Positions 8,191-16,302 are shown, counted from the stretch's first letter. The stretch: DNA of 64,000 nt from an uncultured Dysosmobacter sp. (GCA_934636905.1 CAKUBJ010000002.1:17340-81339), one strand, 5' to 3'. The notes: generated by a model not told the origin, from the sequence alone. A program made the numbers and translations.

Positions 8191-9303
8191 ATGAAGCATT
8201 TGTTCCTGCGCAGGTTCCTTCCGGCGCTTCTCTGCCTGGTATTGGCGCTGAGCCTGACTGCCTGCGGCGGAGAAACCGAGCGACCCGAGACAGAAGGCAG
8301 CAGCGGCATGACAGGGGCGCTTTCCGGCGGCAAGGGCAATGCGTCTGAACCAAAGAACGATCCAGACGATCCAGAGAAAGCGGAGGCGGGGCTTGTCCTG
8401 CTGCAGGCGTGTATGGCAGAGGATGACCAGTTGGCCGGCGCGGTGGCCTACCTTGGTCAGCGCAAGCCAAACGACAGATCGTCGATGACGGACTGGCTGC
8501 TGGAAAACAGCGGTGATCTTGTTTCCGAGCTGCCGTTTCTGCTGGAGATCCCAGCGGAGCGCGTACTCGGCGGAGAGAGCGGCAAGCTCTACTGCATCGT
8601 CCCCCGGGACGAGAGCACCAGCCTCGCTGTGAATCATGTGACCTGGGAGTCACAGGGCAACGGAGTGTGGCCGGTGGCGGACGAGGTCCTCTATCGGGAA
8701 GAATACGCGCAGCCTGTGCTGGTATTCGTGAATTATGAGGAGTGGCCGGATGAGCCGGACACGGAGGTCAACCTTGTGACCAACGACGGCCTGGAGGTGA
8801 AATGGTATCCGCTGACCGATGAGGCCGGCTGCCCCGTCGTGCCCACCGGTGTGAACTACGCCCCCATGCTGATGGATTTTGGAATTATTGGTGCTATCAC
8901 GGGCCTTGACTATCCCGAGGATTGGGAGCCGGCGGGCGACGACTGGTGGCTGCCGCCTACGGATATGGGTCTGGCAGACACCACCTGGGTCTGTGATGAC
9001 TGGCTGATGAACCTGCACTACGGCGACTGCGACCCTGACTATGCCGGGATCGCCGAGCTCTACCACCGCTTTGAAGACAATACAGAGCTGACACGGGTCT
9101 TTTCCGGCGTGTGGCGCATGGAGGATGACTGCCTGCGGCTGGATCTCTCCGCCGGCGTCGGCAGCTCCCTCAGCGGCAGTTTCCCGATCCTCATCTCCCC
9201 CTCCGGCGAGGAGATGCATTTCCAGCGTTCGCGCAGCGGCGAAGGGGTGCCCTTCCTGCCGGACGATATGGACTCCATTGATCTGACACGGAGCTATGGC
9301 TGA
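8191..9303 (+). CDS. lipoprotein of unknown function
   Basis: A 370-residue protein with a lipoprotein signal: charged start, hydrophobic stretch, and lipobox LTAC with Cys27. The mature part is acidic and rich in Trp and Asp. Its last 110 residues (from DTTWVCDDWLMNLHYGD) look like a small beta-barrel domain. It starts 14 nt after the TPM gene with AAGGAGGCGG ahead of the ATG, so it is probably cotranscribed and on the same side of the membrane. No family is recognised; the intact frame contrasts with the broken genes on both sides. Confidence 0.65.
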   Translation: MKHLFLRRFLPALLCLVLALSLTACGGETERPETEGSSGMTGALSGGKGNASEPKNDPDDPEKAEAGLVLLQACMAEDDQLAGAVAYLGQRKPNDRSSMTDWLLENSGDLVSELPFLLEIPAERVLGGESGKLYCIVPRDESTSLAVNHVTWESQGNGVWPVADEVLYREEYAQPVLVFVNYEEWPDEPDTEVNLVTNDGLEVKWYPLTDEAGCPVVPTGVNYAPMLMDFGIIGAITGLDYPEDWEPAGDDWWLPPTDMGLADTTWVCDDWLMNLHYGDCDPDYAGIAELYHRFEDNTELTRVFSGVWRMEDDCLRLDLSAGVGSSLSGSFPILISPSGEEMHFQRSRSGEGVPFLPDDMDSIDLTRSYG

Positions 9304-9638
9304 GTCCCCTTTCATTTTTTCAAACACTCGCAGTTCGCCCCGCATCTGTTCTATCGAGAGACGTTGAAACAAAAAATGCTCGTAAGGCAGTGTGAAGTGA
9401 TCCTCCTGGCATAACGCACAAGCAAAGCGCCGAAAGTCGCGGCGGCAGGAAAACTGTGTCGCCTGGACATTTAGGAACTGAACGCGTGCTTGGCCGCCTG
9501 CTGCTGAAATGTGGTCCCTACTCACCAGCACCCAACAAGTTCAACAAGAAGTAAGGCGGCGATGAGCGTCGGAAATCATGCTCATCACCGCCTTGTTTCA
9601 CAGTATACCGCAAGGGCGACAGACCTCCTGCACACCGT
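9304..9638. other. degraded intergenic sequence with a hairpin
   Basis: No complete gene is seen. An open minus-strand stretch at about 9310-9500 (for example ALCQEDHFTLPYEHFLFQRL) may be a fragment of a lost protein; I do not recognise it. A near-perfect 14-bp hairpin at 9553-9594 (AAGGCGGCGATGAG with CTCATCACCGCCTT) could end the lipoprotein transcript. Confidence 0.4.
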
Positions 9639-9713
9639 GAGGTTTCTGTGGAAGAAGCTGTCTATATTCTCCAACGCCAGGGCTATCTGGTGACTGCTCC
9701 ACCCACTGCATAG
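9639..9713 (+). pseudogene. short gene fragment
   Basis: Reads [20 protein letters not shown] and a few more residues to a TAG stop, with no start or upstream homology. It looks like the tail of a lost small protein. Confidence 0.3.
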
Positions 9714-9737
9714 CCTTTAAGCATAACTTCTTTTTTG

Positions 9738-9881
9738 CCCGCTCTTATCAACGGTTCCGGCCAAGAGATAGGAGATACCTCCGGCGTACAGGCGCTGCTT
9801 TCCCGCTGCACAGACCGGGAATTGAAGCTTGCCGAAGATATATTGAAACTGTTTTTGATGAAAGTATCGTCCTCTAACTGA
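9738..9881 (+). pseudogene. C-terminal fragment, possibly of an XRE-type regulator
   Basis: Reads ALINGSGQEIGDTSG, then VQALLSRCTDRELKLAEDIL, ending at a TGA. The RELKLAEDILK helix resembles the tail of helix-turn-helix regulators of conjugative elements. No start codon or DNA-binding part remains. Confidence 0.35.
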
Positions 9882-9903
9882 AATAATACCTCGAAAAATA
9901 ATA

Positions 9904-9931
9904 GAAAAGGTTAGCTGTCGGCTAACCTTTT
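9904..9931. promoter_or_regulatory. dyad beside the XRE-integrase promoter (operator or terminator)
   Basis: AAAAGGTTAGC and GCTAACCTTTT form a perfect 11-bp inverted repeat with a 6-nt centre. It ends 5 nt before TATAAT (9937-9942) and so covers the -35 region. It could be the operator of the XRE domain encoded just downstream, or a terminator. Confidence 0.5.
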
Positions 9932-9975
9932 CGTGCTATAATAGGCGTAGTATGGTGTTCAGAGGTGATGGTTCC

Positions 9976-11306
9976 ATGAAGACAACAGACGAATTGGCCC
10001 ACGAAATCAGCCGTTCGGACAACATTCTGAACTATCTGGCCGAGAACCACAGTGAAATGCAGCTTGACAGCCTGCCGGAATATCTGGAAAGCTGGCTAAA
10101 GCAAAAGGGGTGCTCTAAAGCTGATGCGGTACGGCGCTCCAATCTGAACAAAGCTTATGTGTATCAGATCTTTTCAGGGAAAAAGTACCCTTCGCGGGAT
10201 AAAGTGATCGCGCTGGCCTTTGGGCTGGAACTGGATGATAAAGAAGTACAAGTGCTCCTGAAACAGGCGGGATACCGGGAGTTATATCCGAGAGATCCGC
10301 GCGACGCACTGCTGCTTTATGCCATTGGTCATCACAAGGGAATCATTGATGCAAATGAACTCTTGTATGATCATACTAAGGCGAGCTATCAGAGTCATAT
10401 CCGCAATCATATCAATCCTTATATTGGTGATGTCTATCTGGGGCAGTTGACGCCCGGAATGCTGGATGATATGTTTGCCAAGTTGATGGATAAAGGACTG
10501 TCACCTTCCTCTGTGAAGTATGCACACCGAATTATCGGGGCGGCCCTTGAACACGCCAGAAAGTACCATTACATTGAAAGCAATCCGGCAAGAGATGTGA
10601 TCACCAAGTTTGGCAAGCAGGGCAAAACACCGGATCCGTATACAGTAGAAGAAATGCGGCAACTGCTTGCACATACAGCAGGAACTGACTGGGAAATGCT
10701 TGTTGTTCTGGGTGGGTTATATGGACTACGATTGAGTGAAATCCTTGGTCTGCGGTGGAGAATGTTGATTTGGAGAATAAAACGTTCAGCGTTGTAGAAC
10801 AGCTTCCTTTTGCGCTTCCGGCAGGAACTACATATGTTGAAAATATGGCGCCTGTAAAATCAAGTGAACGGACGCTGCCTATTACGGCTTTGACGCTGCC
10901 ATATTTCATTCGGCAGAAAGAGCGGCAGAAAGAACAGAAGTGTCTTTTGAAAATGACAGGTGAACCTTACTATGACAACGATCTGGTACTTGCCAAGCCG
11001 AATGGAATTCCGGAGCGTAGGGAGCGAGTCTCTGCGAACTTTGGACAGTTACTCCAGCACCATGGACTCCGGCACATTCGTTTTCATGATCTCAGGCATT
11101 CTGCGGCAACCAATATGCACGAACTGGCCGGTGACTTCTATACCGTAGGTCAGATCCTCGGACACAGCTTAAAGGGAATCGGCATCCAGTTTGGAATCTT
11201 GAACAATATGGATGCGGTTACAGCTCAGTATGTGGATGTCCGGCTTGATCAAAAGAAATTTGTTCTTGATGCCTACCACAAGGCAGTCTTAAATTATGAA
11301 GCATAA
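9976..11306 (+). pseudogene. XRE regulator fused to a frameshifted tyrosine recombinase (integrase)
   Basis: Two lesions are visible. First, residues 1-130 form an XRE-type regulator (helix-turn-helix with KAYVYQIFSGKKYPSRDKV) that passes at about 10380 directly into an integrase core-binding domain, so the integrase N terminus is lost. Second, the catalytic domain runs through the first Arg motif (GLYGLRLSEILGLRW) and then shifts frame near 10757; one missing base after TGG would restore ENVDLENKTF. The rest carries HDLRHSAATN (His-Leu-Arg-His motif), GQILGHS and the nucleophile region TAQYVDV. Start ATG 9976 has AGAGGTG upstream. It lies beside tRNA-Ser, a common integration target. Confidence 0.85.
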
Positions 11307-11312
11307 ATATAG

Positions 11313-11347
11313 GGACATCCTCACTGTACTATGGGGGATGTCCTTTT
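11313..11347 (+). terminator. terminator of the integrase remnant
   Basis: GGACATCC and GGATGTCC form an 8-bp stem followed by TTTTC, 6 nt after the stop codon. Confidence 0.8.
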
Positions 11348-11520
11348 CATTCTGCCTGCCGAGCGGCACACGTTTATGCTGGTCTATATAGGGCATCGCA
11401 GAAGTATCCGGCACCATTTCGGCACCATAGCATTCAAAAATCGAATACAATATGCGAACGATTGGTCACAAAAAATATCCGCCCATATTCCGATGCGGAA
11501 GACTGCAATCCGTGTAAAAG

Positions 11521-11558
11521 TAAAAAGAACCCGCTGAAACACTTGATTTCAGCGGGTT
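11521..11558 (-). terminator. terminator of tRNA-Ser
   Basis: AACCCGCTGAAA and TTTCAGCGGGTT form a 12-bp stem; on the minus strand a T-rich run follows. The stem touches the CCA end of the tRNA. Confidence 0.85.
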
Positions 11559-11648
11559 GGCGGAGATGGAGAGATTCGAACTCTCGCGGGCTTTTACACC
11601 CCTACTGCATTTCGAGTGCAGACCCTTCAACCGCTTGGGTACATCTCC
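11558..11648 (-). tRNA. tRNA-Ser (anticodon CGA)
   Basis: A 91-nt class II tRNA with encoded CCA. Acceptor GGAGATG pairs with CATCTCC, anticodon loop CTCGAAA, long variable arm, and GTTCGAATC T-loop. The adjacent integrase remnant suggests an attachment target, but I found no second copy of the tRNA end in the window. Confidence 0.97.
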
Positions 11649-11714
11649 GGATGAACATGATTCGGTTTGCAGAAACTTTCGGGCAACCGTTCTGCCCCTT
11701 TTGACGCAGTTCAC

Positions 11715-11743
11715 ATTATGCCATATTTCCCTGATTTTTGCAA
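11715..11743 (-). promoter_or_regulatory. promoter of tRNA-Ser
   Basis: On the minus strand: TTGCAA (11738-11743), a 17-nt spacer and CATAAT (11715-11720). Confidence 0.7.
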
Positions 11744-12074
11744 GTAGTAAAAAACGTGACTGCCGCCGGCCTGCCGATTCGAACAGTTTATCCGCAGCAG
11801 TCCAGATGCCTGTCAGCCGATTTACCCCTACACGTCAGGACACCGCAGCAGGGCAGAGGGCAGCCTCCGCCAGGAGCGGAAGCCGTTTGATTTCCGCAGG
11901 TTCCTTCTGTTAAGAAACTGAAAATAATTCCCGGCGGGGGTAGGTAGAGCAGCGATTTTATGGTATGATGATTTCACAAAACCCTCTGCCGCCGGGGACA
12001 GGGCAGGCTCCGCCTGCCGGACGATGCCCCCCTGCCTGCGGCAGAATGGATACCGGATACAAGGAGGCGTTGGC
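11744..12074. other. intergenic region before the DUF1538 gene
   Basis: No gene is seen. It holds a GGCAGGC/GCCTGCC hairpin at 12006-12022 and a possible -10 element, TATGAT near 11962, without a convincing -35 box. Confidence 0.4.
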
Positions 12075-13622
12075 TTGCTGGAGAGACTGCGGAAACAGTG
12101 GCAGAACCGGATCGGCCGGACAAAAACGGTGCTGGGAGAAAAGGTGCGGGAGGCGCTGGCCTCCGTGCTGCCCATTACCCTGATTGTGCTGGTTTTGTGC
12201 TTTACCGCCGCGCCGGTGCCCACCGATGTGCTGCTGGCGTTTCTTATGGGGGCCGCGCTGCTGATTGTGGGCATGGGGCTTTTTACCCTGGGGGCGGATA
12301 CCGCCATGCTGCCCATCGGCGAACGGGTGGGCGCCCAGATGACCCGTTCCCGGAAGCTGTGGGTGGTGGTGTCCGTCAGCCTGCTTATCGGCATCATCGT
12401 CACCATTTCGGAGCCGGATCTTCAGGTGCTTGCAGGGCAGGTGCCCGGCATTCCCAATGCCGTCCTCATCGGTGCGGTGGCGGTGGGCGTGGGAATTTTT
12501 CTGGTGGTGGCGCTGCTGCGGATTCTCTTCCAGATTCCGCTGAACGGGCTGCTGATTGCGTCCTATATCGTCATCTTTTCTTTGGCGGCCTTTGCACCGA
12601 AGGACTTTCTGGCGGTAGCCTTTGACTCCGGCGGCGTGACCACCGGCCCCATGACGGTGCCCTTCATCATGGCGCTGGGTCTGGGCGTATCCTCCACCCG
12701 AAGCGACGGCAAGGCCGGCGAGGACAGCTTCGGTCTGGTGGCGCTGTGCTCCGTAGGGCCGATTCTGGCGGTTCTCATTCTGGCGCTGACCTATCAGGCC
12801 TCCGGATCCTATGTGCCCAATATGGTGCCGGAGGCCGGCGACAGCCGGGAACTGTGGCAGATATTTGCCCGGGGGCTTCCCGTCTACGCAAAGGAGATGG
12901 CCATCGCGCTGGCACCCATTGCGGCGTTCTTTGCGATATTTCAGACGGTTTCCCTGCACCTGCCCCGGAAAAATGTGTTGAAAATTACGGTGGGACTCCT
13001 GTATACTTATGTGGGGCTTGTCCTGTTCATGACCGGGGTCAACGTAGGCTTCCTGCCTGCGGGCACCTATCTGGGGCGCCAGATTGCGTCGCTGGAGCAC
13101 AACTGGGTTCTGATTCCCATCGGAATGCTGATGGGCTGGTTTATCGTTCAGGCGGAGCCGGCCGTCCATGTGCTGAACCGGCAGGTGGAGGAACTGACCT
13201 CCGGCGCCATTCCCGGGAAAGCCATGAGCACCAGCCTTTCCATCGGCGTGGCGGTGTCCATCGGGCTGGCTATGCTGCGGGTGCTGACGGGACTGCCCGT
13301 CCTCGTCCTGCTGGCGCCGGGCTACCTGTGTGCCATCGGGCTTTCCTTCGTGGTTCCCAGGATTTTCACGGCCATTGCCTTCGACTCCGGCGGTGTGGCC
13401 TCCGGCCCCATGACGGCCACATTCCTGCTGCCCTTTGCCATGGGGGCGTGTGAGACGCTGGAGGGCAACGTGGTCACCGATGCCTTCGGCGTGGTGGCCA
13501 TGGTGGCCATGACACCGCTGATTACCATTCAGCTGCTGGGACTTGCGTATCAGTGGAAGCTGAAGCAGTCTGCCGCGCCGGCTGAACATCCGGCGGATGA
13601 CGACGAGATTATTGACCTGTAA
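12075..13622 (+). CDS. DUF1538 family multi-pass membrane protein
   Basis: A 515-residue integral membrane protein of two similar halves. Each half has a repeated signature: VAFDSGGVTTGPMTVPFIMALGLG near 185 and IAFDSGGVASGPMTATFLLP near 430. Roughly a dozen hydrophobic helices are visible. The start is a TTG at 12075 with AGGAGG 7 nt upstream; an ATG 51 nt earlier lacks a ribosome site. Its function is not established. The next gene, 12 nt away, encodes a double PII-type protein, which strongly suggests a transporter gated by a PII-like sensor. The duplicated Asp-Ser-Gly-Gly motif could line a transport path; that is inference. Confidence 0.85.
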   Translation: MLERLRKQWQNRIGRTKTVLGEKVREALASVLPITLIVLVLCFTAAPVPTDVLLAFLMGAALLIVGMGLFTLGADTAMLPIGERVGAQMTRSRKLWVVVSVSLLIGIIVTISEPDLQVLAGQVPGIPNAVLIGAVAVGVGIFLVVALLRILFQIPLNGLLIASYIVIFSLAAFAPKDFLAVAFDSGGVTTGPMTVPFIMALGLGVSSTRSDGKAGEDSFGLVALCSVGPILAVLILALTYQASGSYVPNMVPEAGDSRELWQIFARGLPVYAKEMAIALAPIAAFFAIFQTVSLHLPRKNVLKITVGLLYTYVGLVLFMTGVNVGFLPAGTYLGRQIASLEHNWVLIPIGMLMGWFIVQAEPAVHVLNRQVEELTSGAIPGKAMSTSLSIGVAVSIGLAMLRVLTGLPVLVLLAPGYLCAIGLSFVVPRIFTAIAFDSGGVASGPMTATFLLPFAMGACETLEGNVVTDAFGVVAMVAMTPLITIQLLGLAYQWKLKQSAAPAEHPADDDEIIDL

Positions 13623-13634
13623 GGGAGGATGCCC

Positions 13635-14291
13635 ATGTCGGCTGATTTTATCATCACCATTACCGACCGCAGCCGCAGCGGGGAATTCGGCGCATGGCTC
13701 CGGCAGCAGGGCGCCGCTCTGGTGCTGACGGCGCTGGGCCGGGGCACCGCTACGGCGGAAGTGCTGGACTGTCTGGGGCTGGAAGCCACGGAAAAGGCGG
13801 TTTTGCTGTGTGTCCTGCCCGGCAGGAAGGATTTTTTCCGGAAAGCGGTGGAAGAACTTTGGCTGGACATTCCCGGGCGGGGCGTTATGATGTCCGTGCC
13901 GGTGTCCAGCATCGGCGGGACGGCGGCCAGAAACCATTTGTTGCAGGGGGAGGCGGAAGAACGTATGGAAAAGGAAGGAACCCATGAGTTGATTGTCGTG
14001 ATTGCCAATCAGGGCGCCACGGACAGGGTTATGGACGCGGCCCGGGGAGCCGGTGCCACCGGCGGCACCTCGGTTCATGCCAAGGGCACCGGCACGGAGT
14101 TGGCGAAGAAATTCTTCGGCGTGTCGCTGGCGGCTGAAAAGGAACTGATTTTCATTCTCACCGCCGCCGAAACCCGAAAGCCCATTATGAAGGCGATTAT
14201 GGAGAAGGCCGGGATGCAGACGGATGCCCAGGCACTGGTGTTCTCCCTGCCGGTAAGTGACCTGGCAGGACTGCGCCAGCTGGAAAAGTAA
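13635..14291 (+). CDS. tandem PII-like signalling protein
   Basis: A 218-residue protein with two PII/CutA-type ferredoxin-like domains (about 3-100 and 115-215). The second has GGTSVHAKGTG and FFGVSLAAEKELIFIL, matching the T-loop/B-loop and beta-strand pattern of PII proteins; the first is more diverged. GGGAGG points to the ATG at 13635; the ATG at 13629 is too close. Together with DUF1538 it forms a two-gene unit, resembling AmtB-GlnK pairs where PII blocks a channel in response to ADP/ATP or 2-oxoglutarate. No canonical uridylylation Tyr is obvious. The ligand is unknown. Confidence 0.8.
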   Translation: MSADFIITITDRSRSGEFGAWLRQQGAALVLTALGRGTATAEVLDCLGLEATEKAVLLCVLPGRKDFFRKAVEELWLDIPGRGVMMSVPVSSIGGTAARNHLLQGEAEERMEKEGTHELIVVIANQGATDRVMDAARGAGATGGTSVHAKGTGTELAKKFFGVSLAAEKELIFILTAAETRKPIMKAIMEKAGMQTDAQALVFSLPVSDLAGLRQLEK

Positions 14292-14303
14292 TAAGGAAAA
14301 GAA

Positions 14304-14334
14304 GCACCCCCGGAGGTATGGCCTCCGGGGGTGC
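14304..14334 (+). terminator. strong hairpin after the PII gene
   Basis: GCACCCCCGGAGG and CCTCCGGGGGTGC form a 13-bp stem, followed by CATTCAGATT rather than a T-run. A repeat copy begins immediately after. Confidence 0.55.
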
Positions 14335-14340
14335 CATTCA

Positions 14341-14463
14341 GATTGTCGATGAACCCGAAAATCCTGCGCATCGGGAAGGAAAATAGTTACGAAAGAAACC
14401 CAAGAGGGGTGTCTTTCGTTTTGAATCATTCATTTTCTGCCCTTGAAAAGGGCAGGAAATGAC
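14341..14463. repeat. dispersed intergenic repeat, copy D (reverse orientation)
   Basis: Shares GAtTGTCGATgAACCCG, GGGAAGGAAaATAGTTACG, AAAGAAACCC, GTCTTTCGTTTTGAATCAT and a TTTTCTGCCCTT hairpin with copies C and E. It lies between two nearly identical CCCCGGAGG/CCTCCGGGG hairpins. Confidence 0.8.
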
Positions 14464-14497
14464 GTCCCCGGAGGCCATGCCTCCGGGGGCGTTTTTG
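14464..14497 (+). terminator. terminator downstream of repeat copy D
   Basis: TCCCCGGAGG and CCTCCGGGGG form a stem followed by GTTTTTGT. The stem nearly duplicates the hairpin at 14304, as if the repeat had inserted into or duplicated a terminator. Confidence 0.75.
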
Positions 14498-14518
14498 TAT
14501 CGAATGCGGCGGTTTTGA

Positions 14519-15496
14519 TTACTCCACCAGACCGGCGGTGATGATGGCCATGGAGTAGACCTCCAGAGCGTTGCAGCCCCGGGACAGGTCGTTGATGGGG
14601 GCATTCAGACCCTGCAGAATGGGGCCGTAAGCGTCAAAGTTGCCCATGCGCTGGCAAATCTTGTAGCCAATGTTGCCGGCGTTGATGTCGGGGAAGATGA
14701 AGGTGTTGGCGTGGCCGCCTACGGCGCTGGTGATGTGCTTGGTCTTGGCCACCACGGGGGACACGGCGGCGTCGAACTGGAACTCGCCGTCCACGGGGAC
14801 GTCGGGCATGGCGGCCTTTGCCTTCTCGCAGGCGTTGCGCATCTTGTCCACATCCTCGCCCTTGCCGGAGCCAAGGGTGGAGTAGCTCAGGAAGGCAACC
14901 TTGGGGTCGATGCCGAAGACCTTGGCGGTCTTGGCGGTTTCCACGGCGATCTCCACCAGTTCATCCTCGGTGGGCTTGATGTTGATGGCGCAGTCGGCCA
15001 TGGCCAGAACCTCGTTCTCGCCGGTGGCGGAGGGACGCACCATAATGAAGCAGGAGGAAACGATCTTGCTGCCCGGCTTGGTCTTGATGATCTGCAGGGC
15101 GGGACGCACGGTATCGGCGGTGGAGTAGGTAGCGCCGCCCAGCAGGGCGTCGGCATAGCCCATCTTCACCAGCATGGTGCCGAAGTAGTTGGCCTGAGAG
15201 AGGGCCTTGCGGCACTGCTCCTCGGTCATCTTGCCCTTGCGCAGTTCCACCATCAGAGCCACCATCTTGTCCATGTCGGGGAAATTGGCGGGATCGATGA
15301 TCTCGGCGCCCCGGATGTTGAAGCCGGCATCCTCGGCGGCCTTCTGGATTTCCTCGGCGTTGCCCACCAGAACCGGGGTCAGGAAGGTTCCGGACAGCAG
15401 ACGGGCGCTGGCCTCCAGAATGCGGGGATCCGTGCCCTCGGTAAAGACGATCTTGCGGGGATGTGCCTTCAGCTTTTTAATCAAAAACTCAAACAT
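14519..15496 (-). CDS. pta: phosphate acetyltransferase
   Basis: A 325-residue protein converting acetyl-CoA and phosphate to acetyl phosphate, which acetate kinase uses to make ATP. Family landmarks: KIVFTEGTDPRILEA near 17, GGATYSTADTVRPALQI near 135, SYSTLGSGKGEDV near 225, and FPDINAGNIGYKICQRMG near 285. Length matches the short Pta form. The ATG at 15496 with GGAGG ahead is used instead of an upstream in-frame ATG. No ackA is adjacent. It probably shares acyl-CoA disposal with the butyrate route implied elsewhere in the window. Confidence 0.95.
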   Translation of the reverse strand: MFEFLIKKLKAHPRKIVFTEGTDPRILEASARLLSGTFLTPVLVGNAEEIQKAAEDAGFNIRGAEIIDPANFPDMDKMVALMVELRKGKMTEEQCRKALSQANYFGTMLVKMGYADALLGGATYSTADTVRPALQIIKTKPGSKIVSSCFIMVRPSATGENEVLAMADCAINIKPTEDELVEIAVETAKTAKVFGIDPKVAFLSYSTLGSGKGEDVDKMRNACEKAKAAMPDVPVDGEFQFDAAVSPVVAKTKHITSAVGGHANTFIFPDINAGNIGYKICQRMGNFDAYGPILQGLNAPINDLSRGCNALEVYSMAIITAGLVE

Positions 15497-15573
15497 ATTC
15501 TGATTCCTCCAGTTTTTTGCAGCATTTTTGGAATGCGGCAGAAAATCCGCCGGCATTCGTGGCATCATATCCC

Positions 15574-15601
15574 ATTATACACAATCCACATCCCCGGTCA
15601 A
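15574..15601 (-). promoter_or_regulatory. promoter of pta
   Basis: On the minus strand: TTGACC (15596-15601), a 16-nt spacer and TATAAT (15574-15579). Confidence 0.65.
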
Positions 15602-15661
15602 TAAAAAAAGTGACAAATTCCATGGTATTTTTCACAGAATTTGCGGTTCGGAGTGGAAAAT

Positions 15662-15784
15662 ATGACAGCCGGGCAGGAACTCCGGCCGGAAGGAAAACGG
15701 AACGGAGGCAACGCCCCGCGAAAAAAGGTGGAGAGTTTCGTGCACAAGTTCGTGCAGCTTCGCGCCTCGGAGGGCATATACTGA
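15662..15784 (+). CDS. possible 40-aa basic small protein
   Basis: An ATG 5 nt after GGAGTGG opens a 40-codon frame that is Lys/Arg/Gly-rich and ends in HKFVQLRASEGIY. It lies between divergent pta and the 24-aa ORF. It has no homology that I recognise and could be chance. Confidence 0.25.
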   Translation: MTAGQELRPEGKRNGGNAPRKKVESFVHKFVQLRASEGIY

Positions 15785-15817
15785 ACAGGTTGACATTTTT
15801 CCGAAGGAGGGCTGCAC

Positions 15818-15892
15818 ATGGAACCGGGAAGACCGGCAGAGGATATAGACGACCTGATCTTTCAGGACGACTGGGAGATCAGCCAGCGATAA
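15818..15892 (+). CDS. possible 24-aa acidic small protein
   Basis: An ATG with AAGGAGGG 6 nt upstream opens a 24-codon frame, rich in Asp/Glu/Ile. The stop is followed directly by an 11-bp hairpin, so start signal, frame and end signal are all present in 100 nt. Unknown function; it could be a real small protein or a leader. Confidence 0.4.
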   Translation: MEPGRPAEDIDDLIFQDDWEISQR

Positions 15893-15917
15893 AGGGCTGC
15901 CGCAATGCGGCAGCCCT
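15893..15917 (+). terminator. hairpin after the 24-aa ORF
   Basis: AGGGCTGCCGC and GCGGCAGCCCT form a perfect 11-bp stem with a 3-nt loop. No T-run follows; repeat copy B begins. The same hairpin with one loop change recurs at 16079-16103. Confidence 0.5.
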
Positions 15918-16078
15918 CAGCGTGTCGAAAAAGTCTTTTCGCCCCGCTGAGTCAGTTTTCAGAACTTTATAAAGTTCTGAAAACTATAGATTTTAATGGC
16001 GCAGGGCACCCTTCTTGGGTTTCCCGCGCACACCCTTCCTTACCGCCGCGGAAAACTCACCACTTTATCGACAGTCTC
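15917..16078. repeat. dispersed intergenic repeat, copy B
   Basis: Closely matches copy A (1579-1741) along its whole length, same orientation, with a few base changes (for example GACTCAGC versus GGCTCAGC on the complement). Confidence 0.85.
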
Positions 16079-16103
16079 AAGGGCTGCCGCATTGCGGCAG
16101 CCC

Positions 16104-16262
16104 TCAGCGTGTCGAAAAACTCTTTTCAACACGCTGAGGCAAGTTTTCAGCACGTTTCAAGTGCGGAAAACTTATGATTCAAAACGAAAGGTACCCCTCC
16201 CGGGTTTCTTTCGTAACTATCTTCCTTCCCGGCGCGTGAGTCTTCCGGATTTATCGGCAGCC
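16104..16262. repeat. dispersed intergenic repeat, copy C
   Basis: Directly follows copy B after an AGGGCTGCCGC hairpin. It starts with a long palindrome, TCAGCGTGTCGAAAAA... pairing with ...TTTTCAACACGCTGA. It then has the CACTT/AAGTG-type hairpin, GATTCAAAACGAAAG and CCCGGGTTTCTTTCGTAACT in common with copies D and E. Confidence 0.8.
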
Positions 16263-16302
16263 TGCTATCCCCCGTTATCCTTTATGGCTTCATGGCGCTG
16301 GG

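Noticed and set aside
11558..11648. Attachment-site direct repeat of the tRNA-Ser 3' end
   Set aside because: The integrase remnant lies beside the tRNA, but I could not find a second copy of the tRNA end between 2.8 and 11.5 kb by eye.
11958..14429. Long minus-strand ORF (823 codons) opposite the DUF1538 and PII genes
   Set aside because: It is an antisense shadow of two well-supported genes, rich in His/Gln/Arg/Gly as expected from the reverse of GC-rich codons, with no ribosome site.
15517..15972. 151-codon plus-strand ORF spanning the pta promoter and repeat copy B
   Set aside because: It runs through a promoter, a hairpin and a repeat, and has no ribosome site.
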